From: Lumbricus terrestris | Taxonomy: Eukaryota > Annelida > Clitellata > Crassiclitellata > Lumbricidae | NCBI GenBank assembly: GCA_949752735.1 | Contig: OX457050.1 | Span: 44,342,784 to 44,406,783, forward strand | Reading direction: 5' to 3' | Length of the DNA: 64,000 bases | Part shown: piece after piece, positions 46,761-58,035 of the stretch | How positions within the stretch are numbered: the stretch's first letter is position 1 | How the letters are laid out: the number at the start of each line of letters is the position of its first letter | Translations under genes and position numbers: made by a program | The notes under the pieces: generated by a model | Told to the model about the DNA's origin: nothing | The model's input: the letters and a program-made list of their open reading frames with translations, nothing else | Database searches by the model: none

Positions 46761-46859
46761 GTTTCTAAGTGAAAACGAAATGGATGTTGAGACACCGGTT
46801 CCGACTCTGAATCCAACCATCTGCACCATAGGTTGGTCACGCGGGTCATGCAGCAAAAC
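46761..46859 (-). CDS. DEG/ENaC paralogue exon (GFRVGTGVSTS segment)
   Basis: A 99-nt, phase 0/0 exon flanked by CTACAG and gtatgt. It encodes the DPRDQP and GFRVGTGVSTSISFSLRN segments and matches the 5917-6015 exon of the complete gene at nearly every residue. It is the most upstream exon of this copy that can be found. Confidence 0.75.
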
Positions 46860-47007
46860 CTGTAGAAGTTTATTATAATATTTGTGAAGAGTCTCTTTAA
46901 CACTGGAGGTATACGTGAGAATGTGATTGGAAATTAACATCGCATCTTTACCCAAACAATTGACAAATCAGAGAACTCATAACTCGTCAATACTTGACAA
47001 AATAATA

Positions 47008-48311
47008 AACACGTGATCAATAAGTAATGAGAAAAACATATTAGACAGCTCTTTTTTGCAGAATTTTTTATTTTTATTTACTAGCTTACTTATTTAGCGG
47101 AGTTTTTATTGTTAAATTGTCACGTGGGCCATTACTGTAGTTGCTAGGCAACTGCTGGAAGCCATCTGCCCAGCGGCTATTGTAAATAATGGATAAAAAC
47201 GAGAAACGTGCGGTTATTAAATATTTGCATTTAAAAGGATTGACTCAAAATGAGATTGCAACGGACATGAAGAAGGTTTTAAGGGACAATGTCCCTTCAC
47301 AGGCTACAGTCTATCGGTGGGTTGCTGAATTTAATCGCGGTAGGCAATCAACTGAAGACGAGCACCGTTCTGGCCGCCCTATTGAGACCTGTACCAACGA
47401 AAACGTCCAATTCGTCCAGGATCTGATACAGAAAGATCGGCGGGTTAATATGAGAAATGTAGCAGGTTGTTTGAAGTTGTCGTGCGGCACAACTCATCAT
47501 ATTATTACAGACATTTTGGGGTACAACAAGGTCTGTGCTCGATGGGTTCCGAATGTTAACGAATGTTAACACATGAAAACAAGCAAGTCCGACTAACAAC
47601 TTCTCGTGAAAATCTCGACCTTTTTAGAGAAGACCAGGCAAAGTTTCTACGCAGATATGTCACTATGGATGAGACTTTGGCTCACCACTTTGATCCCGAG
47701 ACAAAACTGCAGAGTATGGATTGGAAGCACGTCGATTCCCCGACACCGGTCAAATTCCGCAAAATTGCATCAGCGGGTAAAGTTATGGCATCCGTATTTT
47801 GGGACAGTGAAGGTATTTTGATGATTGACTACGTGGAGCGTGGAAAGACTATCACGGGTGTCTACTATGCACAGTTAATCCGAAAACTTCTCGTGGCTAT
47901 TAAGGAAAACGTCGAGGGAAGTTGCGTCAAGGTATCGTGTTTCATCAGAACAATGCTCCAGCTCACACCTCGTCTGTTGCAATGACTGCAATTCGCGAGT
48001 GTGGCTTCGAACTGCTACAACACCCACCCTACTCTCCAGACCTGGCACCGTCTGGCTTCCAACTGTTTCGTTATCTGAAGATTCGCTTCGTGGACAGAAA
48101 TTTGACACTGATGAAAGTGTTATCCATGTCATAAATGACTGGTTTCAGGAGCTACATAAAAATTTCTTCCTGGATGGCGTAAAAGTACTTGAACATTGCT
48201 GGGAAAATGTGTTGAGCTTCAGGGAGATTATGTTGAAAAACTATAAAACAATTTTGGTCCAGATTTGCTGTCAAATATATTTTTCTCATTACTTATTGAT
48301 CAACCCTCGTA
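47008..48311 (+). mobile_element. mariner element, inactive
   Basis: Inverted ends of about 30 bp (GATCAATAAGTAATGAGAAAA on the left, reverse complement on the right, right terminus CGAGGGTT before TA) enclose a broken mariner transposase. The right boundary (TA at 48310-48311) is clear, the left one approximate. Confidence 0.85.
47189..48235 (+). pseudogene. mariner transposase, frameshifted
   Basis: Starts at ATG 47189 with the helix-turn-helix region (EKRAVIKYLHLKGLTQNEI, PSQATVYRWVAEF). The catalytic core follows with MDET (first Asp), HQNNAPAH where the second catalytic Asp is Asn, and HPPYSPDLAPS (third Asp). Frame changes occur near 47560 (beside a tandem 10-bp GAATGTTAAC duplication), 47907 and 48077, with stops between. 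Dead by several lesions. Confidence 0.9.
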
Positions 48312-48966
48312 TCTATAAAATTTGGAAATCAAAATAAAGAAACCATAATTTTAGTACAATTAGTACTGAATGCTCTTACGATCAGAGTCATCATGACTGT
48401 TTTCTAGAAAATATCTATGTCAAATAATGGAATACGACTAAACCTAAAATGTAAACGTGTATCAGCCTATACATAGTCCGTTAGCTGTTGCTTTCGTGTT
48501 TTTATGTCGAATGATGATGTCTTTCATCTCGGCTGTTATAAAACTGTCAAAACTATCTTGAATATTCTCAATGCATCCGTATTATTTTATTCCGCATCTT
48601 CTTTTACTGCATTGTGCAGCAGAGCACGTCCTCTTGGCATTGCTTTTGACTGCCAACAATTGTCCGGATCTTCACTTGTATTTAGAGCTCTCGGTTTCAA
48701 TAGTTTAAACAATTTCGTCATCATTATCTTCACTATCAGGTCCAGTCTCATCATCGTGTTTATCATCATCTTCAATTTCACCATTGTCTTCATCAAAGAA
48801 ACATCTGAATGTTGTTCTTCAGGCATTGGCGTCTCTTCATATTCGCATTCTTTATTGTTGCTCTCATTGTCCAAACTCTCATCATTGTAGTCTCGGCCAG
48901 TATTATCTTCAGAACTTCCATATCACTAAATCGATTTGTTCGTTTAGATGTGCTAATTGTAGCAGT
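48312..48966 (-). mobile_element. piggyBac-like element, first part (split copy)
   Basis: An inverted copy of the 39264-40315 element, including the acidic ORF (48587-48874, MDNESNNKECEYEE). It stops at TAATTGTAG, and the copy resumes at 61982 with AATTGTAGCTCA. The missing left side abuts the mariner end. Confidence 0.75.
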
Positions 48967-49228
48967 CAAAAGCAGTGTTAGAGAAGGAGGGAAGAAGTGA
49001 TATGGAAATAAGGCGGAGTGTAACAATGGGAAGATCGGCAATGAACGGTCTGGGAAATATTTGGAAAGATAAATACGTGATTAGGGAATAATATCCCCTA
49101 ATTTTGTTTCCCTGGAAAACAAAGAAAAGACTGGTAAGAGCACTGATCTTCCCGGTGGTCCTATATGGATGCGAGACATGGACAAAGACACTGGATATGG
49201 AAAAGTAAATCAACGCGTGCGAGATGTG
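48967..49228 (+). mobile_element. RTE-like LINE fragment, 5' part
   Basis: Encodes LVRALIFPVVLYGCETWT, a block just after RT in RTE-type non-LTR elements, then NACEM up to the Polinton insertion point. The rest continues at 61625. The LINE is flanked by an 8-bp TSD AATTGTAG inside the piggyBac-like element. Confidence 0.75.
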
Positions 49229-49802
49229 AGTAGTGAATAGAGAGCCGTTACTGGCTCAACACCCCCCGCCGTCCTCATTAATTATGCCAGGATAGAGTGC
49301 CGGTTCTGGCTCAGCCACGCCCCCTGACCAATGGCAAGCAGCCAAATTGTCAAGTGACCTGTCAGTCAATTCATAGGCGTGCGCCTACAACCAATCAAAT
49401 TTTTGTCCGTGTGTTTGTATGTCTGCGTACCTGTCTGTGTCTTTGTATGTCTAATTATTGTTAATTAATGATCAAAGACATGCCGCCGCCGCCGCCCGCC
49501 CCAGCGTGGAGACCCCCCATGGCGCGGAGACACCCCGTGGCGCGGAGACACCCCGTGGCGCGGAGACACCCCATGGCGACCAACGAAAGTGGTTTCATTA
49601 AAAAAGGTAGCGTGTGCAAAAGGTGGCGTGTGCAAAAGAGTGCAGCGTGCAAAAAGTAGTTCCGACAGTGGCGTGTGCAAAGAGAAAATAGTTCGCCACA
49701 CGTTTCCCATGTGCGTAGGCGCACAACTTAACAGCGAGTACTTTGATGTATCACTGCGCGCTTGTTATTATAAAAATTCACCAGTCGCAGGATTTTTCAA
49801 TC
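49229..49802 (+). repeat. Polinton left terminal inverted repeat
   Basis: Pairs with 61051-61624. It contains a short GC-rich array (GCGGAGACACCCC, about four units, 49509-49578), GTGTGCAAAAG repeats (49613-49680) and a TATAAAAA box at 49769-49776. Confidence 0.9.
49769..49776 (+). promoter_or_regulatory. TATA box in left inverted repeat
   Basis: TATAAAAA about 145 bp before the first ATG of the polymerase-side gene. The mirror copy at 61085-61092 faces the PC4-like gene. Confidence 0.45.
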
Positions 49803-49913
49803 GATTTGGAATCTTCAGAGGATCTTCTACTACATCACAAGCCATATCATACTTTGAAAAGTGAATTTCTTCAGATCGCTTCGAAATATTTCAGCAAATA
49901 CAACATTCTGAAA

Positions 49914-51190
49914 ATGGAAAACATGGATTTTTGTAAGTAATTTTACGCCAATACACTTTTGATATTGTTTGTAATCGCACATTATCATATTTTTTTAACT
50001 TATTCAATTATTTTATATCTTATAGATTCTGGCGATTTTATAACCGATTCGGAATTCGCTTCTGCGCTCCCATACCGAGTGATGGCCTTGGAGAATTCGA
50101 CATTCCGGGAGAAATTGGAAATAATGTTGAGAAAGGTATTTCTTGTACAGACTTTTCAATCTTAGAAATGAAAATGATTTTAGTGGTAAAGAATTTGGAA
50201 AGTGTAGAGTATTTTTTATTTCCTACAGCGTATGAATAAAAATATTTCGTCAGAATAATTTTTTTAATAATGAAGCTTACACATGCAACATTTTTTATCT
50301 TTCAGTGTGGTTGACAGCCGATTCATCGGACGATGAACTGCTTCGCCACACAACAACCCTTGAACAACTCGAAGCAAAGAAGCTGCAACCTGCTCAAACG
50401 CTAGGTAATTTGTTATTTCTTTTATTTTATCCATCGATGAACTTAGAAATATTTCGCCAATTTCAATTCTTCTAAGTATGGACACTGCTATATGAACTTC
50501 ATTATTTATCTTTTCAGTATGGAGAACTACCGATTCGTCGGATGATGAGTTGCTGCTGAATGCGACAACTCACGAGCAGGAAGATGCTTCGAAATTGGAT
50601 CGCAGAAAAGCGTTAGGTGAGTTGTGTATTATTTCTTAAACATATTTATTCAGAGAAAGACTTTTGATAACAGAAATATTTTAAAGATCATGATTTATGT
50701 AATCGTCTTCAGTTTTCGGTGTGGTTTTTGTTACTATATATTCAATTTGTATAAACTATAGATTTTATCGATGGAGTCATATCCGATTCTGAACATCAGT
50801 CAGCTATTGATGAATTGGATCGACGATGGGCGCTCCGAACGGATGATGAATTCTCAAGTCAGCAACGAGATTCCATGAATCTAGGTACGGAACTTGCTTG
50901 AACAAAAATCTAATTTTCTATCAGCATTATATTATAAATTTAAATTATTTTAACTTTCCAGTCATAATTCCGTTTGTTTTAAGTTTTTGTGAATCACTTT
51001 GTAGGTCATTTAATTTTATAAGCATTTCAAATTATCTTTTCCACTATCTTCTAATCATCTAATGTGATGATTGCAAATGGATCGAAGGACAAAGAGGCGA
51101 GGAGGTTGGAACGCGGAAAAGCGCCAGCTCCCAAAAGACACATACAAGAAGAAGATGATGAGCGATCAACATCAAGTGGGAAAAAGCATA
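49914..51190 (+). CDS. Iterated acidic exons of the Polinton polymerase-side gene
   Basis: A series of small exons with good GT-AG sites: 49914-49932 (ATG), 50026-50135, 50306-50404, 50518-50616, 50762-50884 and about 51067-51190. Most are phase 1 on both sides, and two are exactly 99 nt. They encode related acidic units: ITDSEFASAL, VWLTADSSDDELL, VWRTTDSSDDELL and ISDSEHQSAIDEL, then KEARRLERGKAPAPKRH. They seem to have arisen by exon duplication. The 50026-50135 exon ends out of phase, and the acceptor of the last exon is unclear, so some are decayed or alternatively used. The phases permit splicing into the polymerase exon at 51313. The products are not recognised. They could be a disordered or priming N-terminal region, or a separate protein. 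Confidence 0.6.
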
Positions 51191-51312
51191 GTAAGTAAAA
51201 ATTCGTTTACCATACATATTTCTGTCCAACATTAAGAAATTTTGTAGGAATTGAAAAAGTTAGGAATTTGTAATTTTAGAAAATTATGATAACGATTTAA
51301 ATTTGTTGGTAG

Positions 51313-51649
51313 GTTTTGTTTTTGTATCTTTTAAGAAACGGACACATACTGCCGTTACTGTTCAGCCTATAAGAAAACGAAGTTGGACAGTAACGGCTTG
51401 TGTCAATTCTAATCGGAGAGTTTGCTCCACTTGCAAGCTACGAAGGCAGGCTCACTTCTTCCAAGACGATTCTGCACAATGCACCACGTGTTCGAAACCT
51501 ACCATCAATCGCACTCGATCGTCAGTCCGAAACACATTCGAACAGCATCAGCTACCATCTGTTTCAAACGCACGTGATGTCAGAATCGTCATGGATAGAT
51601 TGAAGGACGACATCACTTCAACTTTGGATCAACAACTATCCGCAAAAGG
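51313..51649 (+). CDS. Polymerase-side exon with paired CxxC motifs
   Basis: Acceptor TTGGTAG, phase 1 in, phase 2 out (GCAAAAGG followed by gtatgt). It encodes a basic region (IRKRSWTVTACV) and a zinc-ribbon-like CSTC, 15 residues, CTTC motif, then a helical stretch. It joins in frame to the exon starting at 51851, which is plainly the polymerase N-terminal domain. I infer a nucleic-acid-binding N-terminus. Confidence 0.6.
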
Positions 51650-51850
51650 GTATGTAGGCTATTTGATATTTTTCAAATTTGAACTTTATGTTGTAAAAAA
51701 AAAATTACATATATATATATATATATAAAATATAAAATATATATATATATTTTTTTAAAAAACATTAAAAATAAAAAGAAAGAAAAGATGTTCATTGCAG
51801 CAAACTTCATTATCAATTTCTACATATGCTGTTTCGATATTTTGTTTTAG

Positions 51851-54800
51851 ACCAATCAAGTGGTACATGGCATCGTATTTCGTCTTCGAACGTGAAAATC
51901 CGGACGGAAGCATGAGGACAACAACCGCTTATTTTAAATCGGAAGCAGCCATACTTCTAAACTCTTCCAACATTGGAGAACAAATGGAATCTGCTGTCAC
52001 AAGAATCGATGCACTTACGGACAGCTTCACGAACGACGGTTCCGGGTGGACGATTGATGATATCAATAACATCATCATCCACATGGCCGAATACGATCCG
52101 ATCAGCGGATCGTCATACATTCCATCACCAAAATGGTTAGAAAATAAGAAAGCTACTGTAAACATTAAGAATTATGACGACAGGTGTTTTGTTTACTGTA
52201 TGCTTGCCCATATCCACCCATCAAACAAAAATGCAGAGCGTGTCAATAAATACACACCATATATGCAGGAATTACACACTGATGGACTAGCATTCCCCAT
52301 CGAGATTGGACAAATTCCAATTTTTGAAACGCGTAATCTGGATTTTGCCGTCAATGTCATTTGCATAAATTCCGGTGAGGATCATACTTTAGTACCTTTG
52401 TATGCATCCCAACATCGCAACCGCAAGCATAGGTCAATCTGTTATTGTTGAGCGAAGGTGAGAGGCGTCATTACATTCTTATCCGTAATCTTTCCCGTCT
52501 TCTATCCAACCGTAATTCTCATGAACACCAATTATTTCCTTGTCCTTTCTGCCTCCACTGCTTCTCCACCAACATTGGCTTGCAAAACCACATTCCAGAC
52601 TGCAGCGCTCATGGTGTGCAACATGTCCGTTATCCTTCTCCTGGCAAGAACACTTGTACATTTACCAACATCCAGAATCAGATGTCAATGGGCTTCGCAA
52701 TTTATGCGGATTTCGAGGCCTTCTTGTCTAAATCAAACATTCCAGCTGGCAATTCCACAACTTTCTGCGACACCCACATCCCCAGCGGCTTCTGTTGCCT
52801 GACCGTCTCCACCTTCGAACGCTTCAATAACGAGAGACCGTATGTTTACAGCGGCGACAATGTTGCGGATGCATTCTTTACACACCTCAAATCTGAACAG
52901 GTGCGAATAAACAAAATTTTGAGTCGGAACAGACCGATGGCTCCGCTCAACAATTCACAAAAGCAAACTTATGAAAATTCCACAAATTGTCCTTCTTGCG
53001 CCGTCAAATTCACTCGCGAAAATAAAGTAAGACACCATTGCCATGTAACAGGCCAATTCATTTGCGCCCTTTGCAATAATTGTAATCTACAATATAAATT
53101 CAAGAAGGCTAGAGCAGGTCAGATTGACTGGAACTACATAATCCCTGTTGTTTTCCACAATCTGAAGGGATATGACTCCCATATCATATTCAAACATCTC
53201 TCACGTTTCTTTGCTCCCAAGGATGTCTTTGTTATTGCCACAAACATGGAGAAATATTTGGCCTTTGAAATTGACGGGTTGCGTTTCGTGGATTCTCTCC
53301 AATTTCTCAATTGCAGGTTGGATACCTTGGTAAAGAATTTGACAAAAGGCGGAAATTCCAAATTCCATCATATACGTAGGCTCCATCCGAACGACGAGCA
53401 ATTCAATCTGCTGCTTCGGAAAGGGGTCTACCCATATGAGTACATGGATTGTGCAGAGAGAATGTGTGATACCGCTCTGCCTCCACAGGATCTGTTCTTC
53501 AGTCGACTCACAGATGAACACATCAGTGATGCAGACTATTCACATGCAAAAGACATCTGGTCAAAATTTGGCATGCGGTCGATGCGGGAATATCACGACC
53601 TGTACTTGGAAACTGATGTGGTGCTTCTAGCCGATGTGTTCGAGGAATTCCGAAAGATGACCTTGAGCTACTATGGGCTGGATGCACTTCATTATTTTTC
53701 AAGTCCAGGTCTCAGCTTCGATGCATGTCTGAAGATGACCGGTGTCACATTGGAATTGCTGACAGATCCTGAGCAATACCTATTCATAGAGAAAGGTATG
53801 CGGGGCGGAGTGAGTATGATCAGTAATCGTTACGCACAGGCCAACAATCCATATCTCGCCTAAGGATATGATGCCACGGTAGAAAATAGTTACATAATGT
53901 ACCTCGATTGTAACACTCTCTACGGTTTCGCCATGAGTGAACCACTACCAACTGGCAAGTTTCGATTTCTGACCCCTGACGAACTGATGGATTTCGATGT
54001 AAGAGCGAAATCCGATGATGATTCGAAAGGGTGCATTCTTGAGGTGGATATGGAATATCCATCTCAACTGCATGATTCGCACAATGACTACCCGCTCGCT
54101 CCGGAAAAGATGGCAATAACAAAAGACATGCTTTCCCCATATGCAAATGAATTGGCCAACAAATTGGGGATCAAATTTAACTACAATAACATTAAAAAAT
54201 TGATTCCAAATCTGAAACCCAAGGAAAATTATGTTTTACACTATCGAAATTTGCAATTCTACATGGCAATGGGTCTGAAAGTCACGAAAATTCATAAAGT
54301 CTTGGAATTTGACCAGTCTCGCTGGCTAAAGCCATACATCGATTTCAACACGGCCAAACGACAGATGGCCGCAAACTCATTCGAGAAGGATCTATTCAAG
54401 CTGATGAATAACTCTGTTTATGGTAAATGTTTACAGAACAATCGTAAACATCTTAACATCAGACTTGTCACGAATGAGAGGCAAGCGAAGCGATATATCG
54501 CTCGGCCAACATTTCAGGCGTTCAACATCATAAATGAAGATGTGACAGTCATCAAGATGTTGAAGTCTGATGTGATGTTGGACAAGCCTGTATATGTTGG
54601 CATGAGTATATTAGATATTTCTAAGCTGCACATGTATCGCTTTCACTACGATCATGTGCAGAAGTTGTATGGAGAAAGAGCAAAATTACTTTTCACCGAT
54701 ACGGACAGTTTGTGTTATCACATTCGCACTGACGATGTGTATTTGGACATGCGTCAGAATATGGCAGAATACGACACATCCGACTACCCTGCCAATCACT

Positions 54801-55171
54801 TTCTGCATAGCAAGGTTAATGCGAAAGTGATTGGCAAGTTCAAAGACGAGTCGAATGGAGAACCACCTTTACAATTTGTGGGCTTAAGATCCAAGATGTA
54901 CAGTCTGTTACTTCCCAAGGATTATGAGAAGAAAACAGCCAAAGGTGTCAAAAGGTCGTGCGTGGCCAAATACATTCGTCATGCTGACTATGCAAACTGT
55001 CTGTTCGGTGAATCGACGACGACTGCAAAATTCTTCACTATTCGTAGTGTAAATCATCAACTTCATACCGCCGAAATTTCGAAATCTGCTCTTTCACCGT
55101 ACGACGATAAGAGATATCTAATAGATAATATCTCTTCACTTGCCTACGGCCATGTGTCGATTGAATGCTAG
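51851..55171 (+). pseudogene. Polinton protein-primed DNA polymerase B, disrupted
   Basis: Replicative polymerase of the Polinton, family B with 3'-5' exonuclease. Acceptor TTGTTTTAG before 51851. Conserved N-terminal blocks are GSGWTIDDI, GSSYIPSP and NIKNYDDRCF. Exonuclease motifs: YADFEAF (about 52706), HNLKGYDSH (about 53158) and YLETD (about 53602). Polymerase motifs: YLDCNTLYG (about 53900), NNSVYGK (about 54408) and FTDTDS (about 54696). All catalytic residues are present. Two lesions break it, a frameshift near 52431 (between RKH and the NLLLLSEGE block) and an in-frame TAA at 53861-53863. The last part (53897-55171) is open to a normal stop. About 1100 residues without the upstream exons. 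Recently inactivated, unless recoding occurs. Confidence 0.9.
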
Positions 55172-55235
55172 TCCTCAACTTCCAAATTGTATATAATAAT
55201 TGTATATAATTCAGGTACATGGATCTTGTATATTT

Positions 55236-55357
55236 CTTGTATATAATTATTGTATAGAAATCAATTCGACTGCTTCTTACAAATTGTACAGTGGTTCTTG
55301 TATATAATTATTGTATAGAATTCAAGTCGATTGCTTCTTACAAATTGTACAGAAGAT
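55236..55357 (+). repeat. 61-bp tandem duplication
   Basis: CTTGTATATAATTATTGTATAGAA...CTTCTTACAAATTGTACAG occurs twice, 61 bp apart, just after the polymerase stop codon. Confidence 0.75.
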
Positions 55358-56369
55358 ATGAATTGTGAAAAAAAGCATATCAAAAGACTTTGTATATATT
55401 TGTCGAAGACTAAGTTGGGTTGTAAAGAATTGCTGAAAGTCATAGGTGTTGTGTATTTGTTGACTACTTTTTTCGAAACGTAAAGATATTTGTGGAAGAC
55501 CATGTTTACTTGGAAAGGATTGATAAAAGACAAAGATGATGTGCGTAATTGATGAACACTTTTTATATTTCTAAAGACATTGCAATGATTTATTTTAGAA
55601 TATGAAACTTTGTACATAATAATTGTTCGACATTTCTCGAGTTGGAAAATAGTTTTATGAAAAGACATTTGTAACTTTCATATGCATTATTCACTGAATG
55701 TGTTGGGGAAAAAATATGAAACGACCGACTTTGTGTTTCTCCCAATATAGAAATGTATATGTTACTATAAAAACCATCAAATATTGGTAGAATGGAGGCA
55801 CAATAAAGCATAGAATGGAGGCCACAAATGTATGTATTCCAATACTTACAATAAATCTTAGAATTGCCCTTTCACTGGGATCTGACAGATACTAATGGAA
55901 ATTTTCGAAAGTGGATTTGATGGATATGAAAAATTTTAAAAGCTCACTATGCATTTTAGAAATGACCTTTCTTGGGACCTTGTCATATATTGAGGAAAAA
56001 ATTTTTGGTGTTGGTGTGCCCACTTTGCCACTTTACCGGTACTCATACCACTACTCATGTAAAATTTTTGATTGGTGCACATATTTAGACACATTATCAA
56101 CACACACACACACTTCAATACATCTGAAAAGTTCTGTATTTGTGCTCATATATGTAGTTTACCACTACTGATGAAAATAAAAATTATATTGGATGTCTTA
56201 CAAGTAATTCTTAAGATGATGGTTGGAACATGTATACCTAGTCGTTTAGAATTGTCAAATAGGTAAATGCCATATCCATTGAGTTGCTATTATTCCATCA
56301 CCCCAAATTAGATAGTCTATTTAACTGCTGAACTCACCTCGGAAAACATGAATAATGTCCTCATATGGT

Positions 56370-56470
56370 TAGAAGTGCACTTGTTATAGCAACCATTCAA
56401 ACAGTCTACTCAGAAACGCTCCCAAATTCACCGTGGACACTGCATAAGAGTTTCATATAGAAACGGTGAA
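56370..56470 (-). mobile_element. SINE tail fragment
   Basis: A diverged copy of the tail of the SINE at 11.05 kb, same strand (GCACTTGTTATAG, CTACTCAGA.ACGCTC, GGACACTGCAT). The tRNA-like head is missing. Confidence 0.55.
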
Positions 56471-57107
56471 AAAATTGCTAATAATGTGCTTGTTCAAGAC
56501 CTCATGCGAAAACATGAAGTGTATTCGTTCAATCAATCCTGTGCTTGTAAGGCAACGAACATATCCACAAAGAGACGTATTATTGTTGTTATTATTCTGT
56601 GTGTTGTGCACAGCTCTGAAAACCGCAAATATAATAATTATACTGCCAGTGCTAGCTATAACTTGTCCATCTGTAGGCCTAAATTTGACTGTGTGAAGAA
56701 CACCGTCATATATTAACGCATTGCTCTGCACGCAGAATGCATTTCTATAGGTTGCAGCAGTTTAACATAAACAGCCAATTGGATTTCACATAGATATTGT
56801 GGCATGATGCGATGCATGGTCAAATCGTCCACAGCTGCTGTTGCCTATCAGTGCAGCGGGACGCTTTGCTAATCAAATATTCAAACAGAGAGGGTGTGGC
56901 CCTTCCAGCTTGGTTGGTCAGTCTCAGTCTTTGAAGGTTTTGATTATAGTCTGGACGAATATGATAAACAGATGTCTACCAATCTAACCGATTTCTACCA
57001 TATACCATGGTTAGTCAAGCAGCCAGTCAAAAACCCAGCTCAGATATGATCACAAAACTATAAGTCCGAAGTTTTTTGAAAATTTAAGATGGTTGAAGAT
57101 TTTTGGA

Positions 57108-57308
57108 AACATTCATTCATTCATTCGTTCGTTCGTTCGTTCGTTCGTTCGTTCGTTCGCTCGTTCATTCATTCATTCATTCAATCAGTCGTTCGTTCGC
57201 TCGTTCATTCATTCATTCATTCAATCAGTCGTTCGTTCGCTCGTTCATTCATTCATTCGTTCGCTCGCTCGTTCGTTCGATCGTTCATTCATTCATTCAT
57301 TCATTGAT
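57108..57308 (+). repeat. (TTCA/TTCG)n microsatellite with higher-order units
   Basis: Tetranucleotide array in which a unit of about 44 bp (TTCGTTCGCTCGTTCATTCA...CAATCAG) is repeated. The Ser-Phe-Ile-His ORFs are repeat translations. Confidence 0.9.
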
Positions 57309-57399
57309 ATAGCACCTATTTAGGATATCTACTCAGACGGGCGACCAAATAAAACTGTCTTAAGATGTTATGGGAAAGCATGAGAAGGATTTTTCGTCA

Positions 57400-57545
57400 T
57401 ATCCACCACAGCCACCACCACCACTACAGCCACCATCACCTCAGCATCGCCACCGCCACACCCACCACCACAGCCACCACAACAGCCGCCACAACAGCCG
57501 CCACCACAACCACAACCACCACAGCCCCCCAACCATCACCATCAC
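57400..57545 (+). repeat. CCA-rich low-complexity sequence
   Basis: Imperfect CCA/CCG triplets. The His/Pro/Thr-rich ORFs across it have no family features. Confidence 0.8.
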
Positions 57546-58035
57546 CACTGAATTTTCTCATTATTATTGCCAATTAGATATCTATGTCTATATCAGTCTC
57601 ATCCGTGGGGCGTATTTCAATTATATCCCGATACAGCACCAAACGAATGCGTTGACACCCACATCCAATGCACACCTACTGACTATACTCCCTTTGAAGC
57701 TTGATAAGGTCCATAGGTTAAGACATAGACTTCACAAAAGTATTGTGTTTGTAAAAGTAATGTACATGAAGTCAGTCTCTCCACCACAATGTGTTCCATA
57801 CAAAATTTTCATTTCTTGTGGAGACTTAGTCTAACTGTAGTAATAGTACATAAATACATCGTGATGGGATCTACACGATGGCTTGTTGTGGAATTGAACC
57901 TGCAAGTCATAGTCTGCAAGGTATCGAACACATGCACTTCAGCAACACATCCTACCACTTATAATACTTGTTGGTTGTTGGTTATGATATAGTGCAGAGA
58001 TTGTCTAATTTAGTCAAGATCTTAGTTAGATGTTC

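Larger units (their letters stand above)
43181..46859 (-). pseudogene. DEG/ENaC paralogue, three C-terminal exons with truncated TM2
   Basis: Three exons match exons 5-7 of the channel gene at 4-10 kb in length, phase and sequence: 46761-46859 (99 nt), 46173-46302 (130 nt) and 43181-43626. Splice sites are intact, and the second junction is phase 1 in both genes. The last exon keeps the Cys cluster (CDCPLQC) and the start of TM2 (CDFSGALGLILGGT). It then diverges to an unrelated tail (PLRNSC onwards, stop at 43181), so half of TM2 and the filter-adjacent helix are lost. No equivalents of exons 1-4 are visible up to 64 kb. The upstream sequence runs straight into a mariner element. I infer a decayed tandem duplicate, or less likely a transcribed truncated isoform. 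Its 2.5-kb intron holds a degenerate minisatellite. Confidence 0.75.
55360..58035. other. Polinton interior without recognisable genes
   Basis: AT-rich, with only short ORFs. It holds a decayed SINE tail (56370-56470), a TCAT/TCGT microsatellite and a CCA-rich stretch. The missing Polinton genes would be expected in such an interval, but I find no trace. Confidence 0.4.

Noticed and set aside
49461..49724. Gly/Arg/His-rich ORFs in the Polinton inverted repeats
   Set aside because: They read the iterated GC-rich array, occur on both strands, and lack any start context.
52458..54146. Overlapping ORFs in other frames of the polymerase region
   Set aside because: The polymerase frame has every conserved motif and the others have none.
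57089..57323. Ser-Phe-Ile-His and Arg-Ser-Phe-Val ORFs
   Set aside because: Translations of the TTCA/TTCG microsatellite in three frames.
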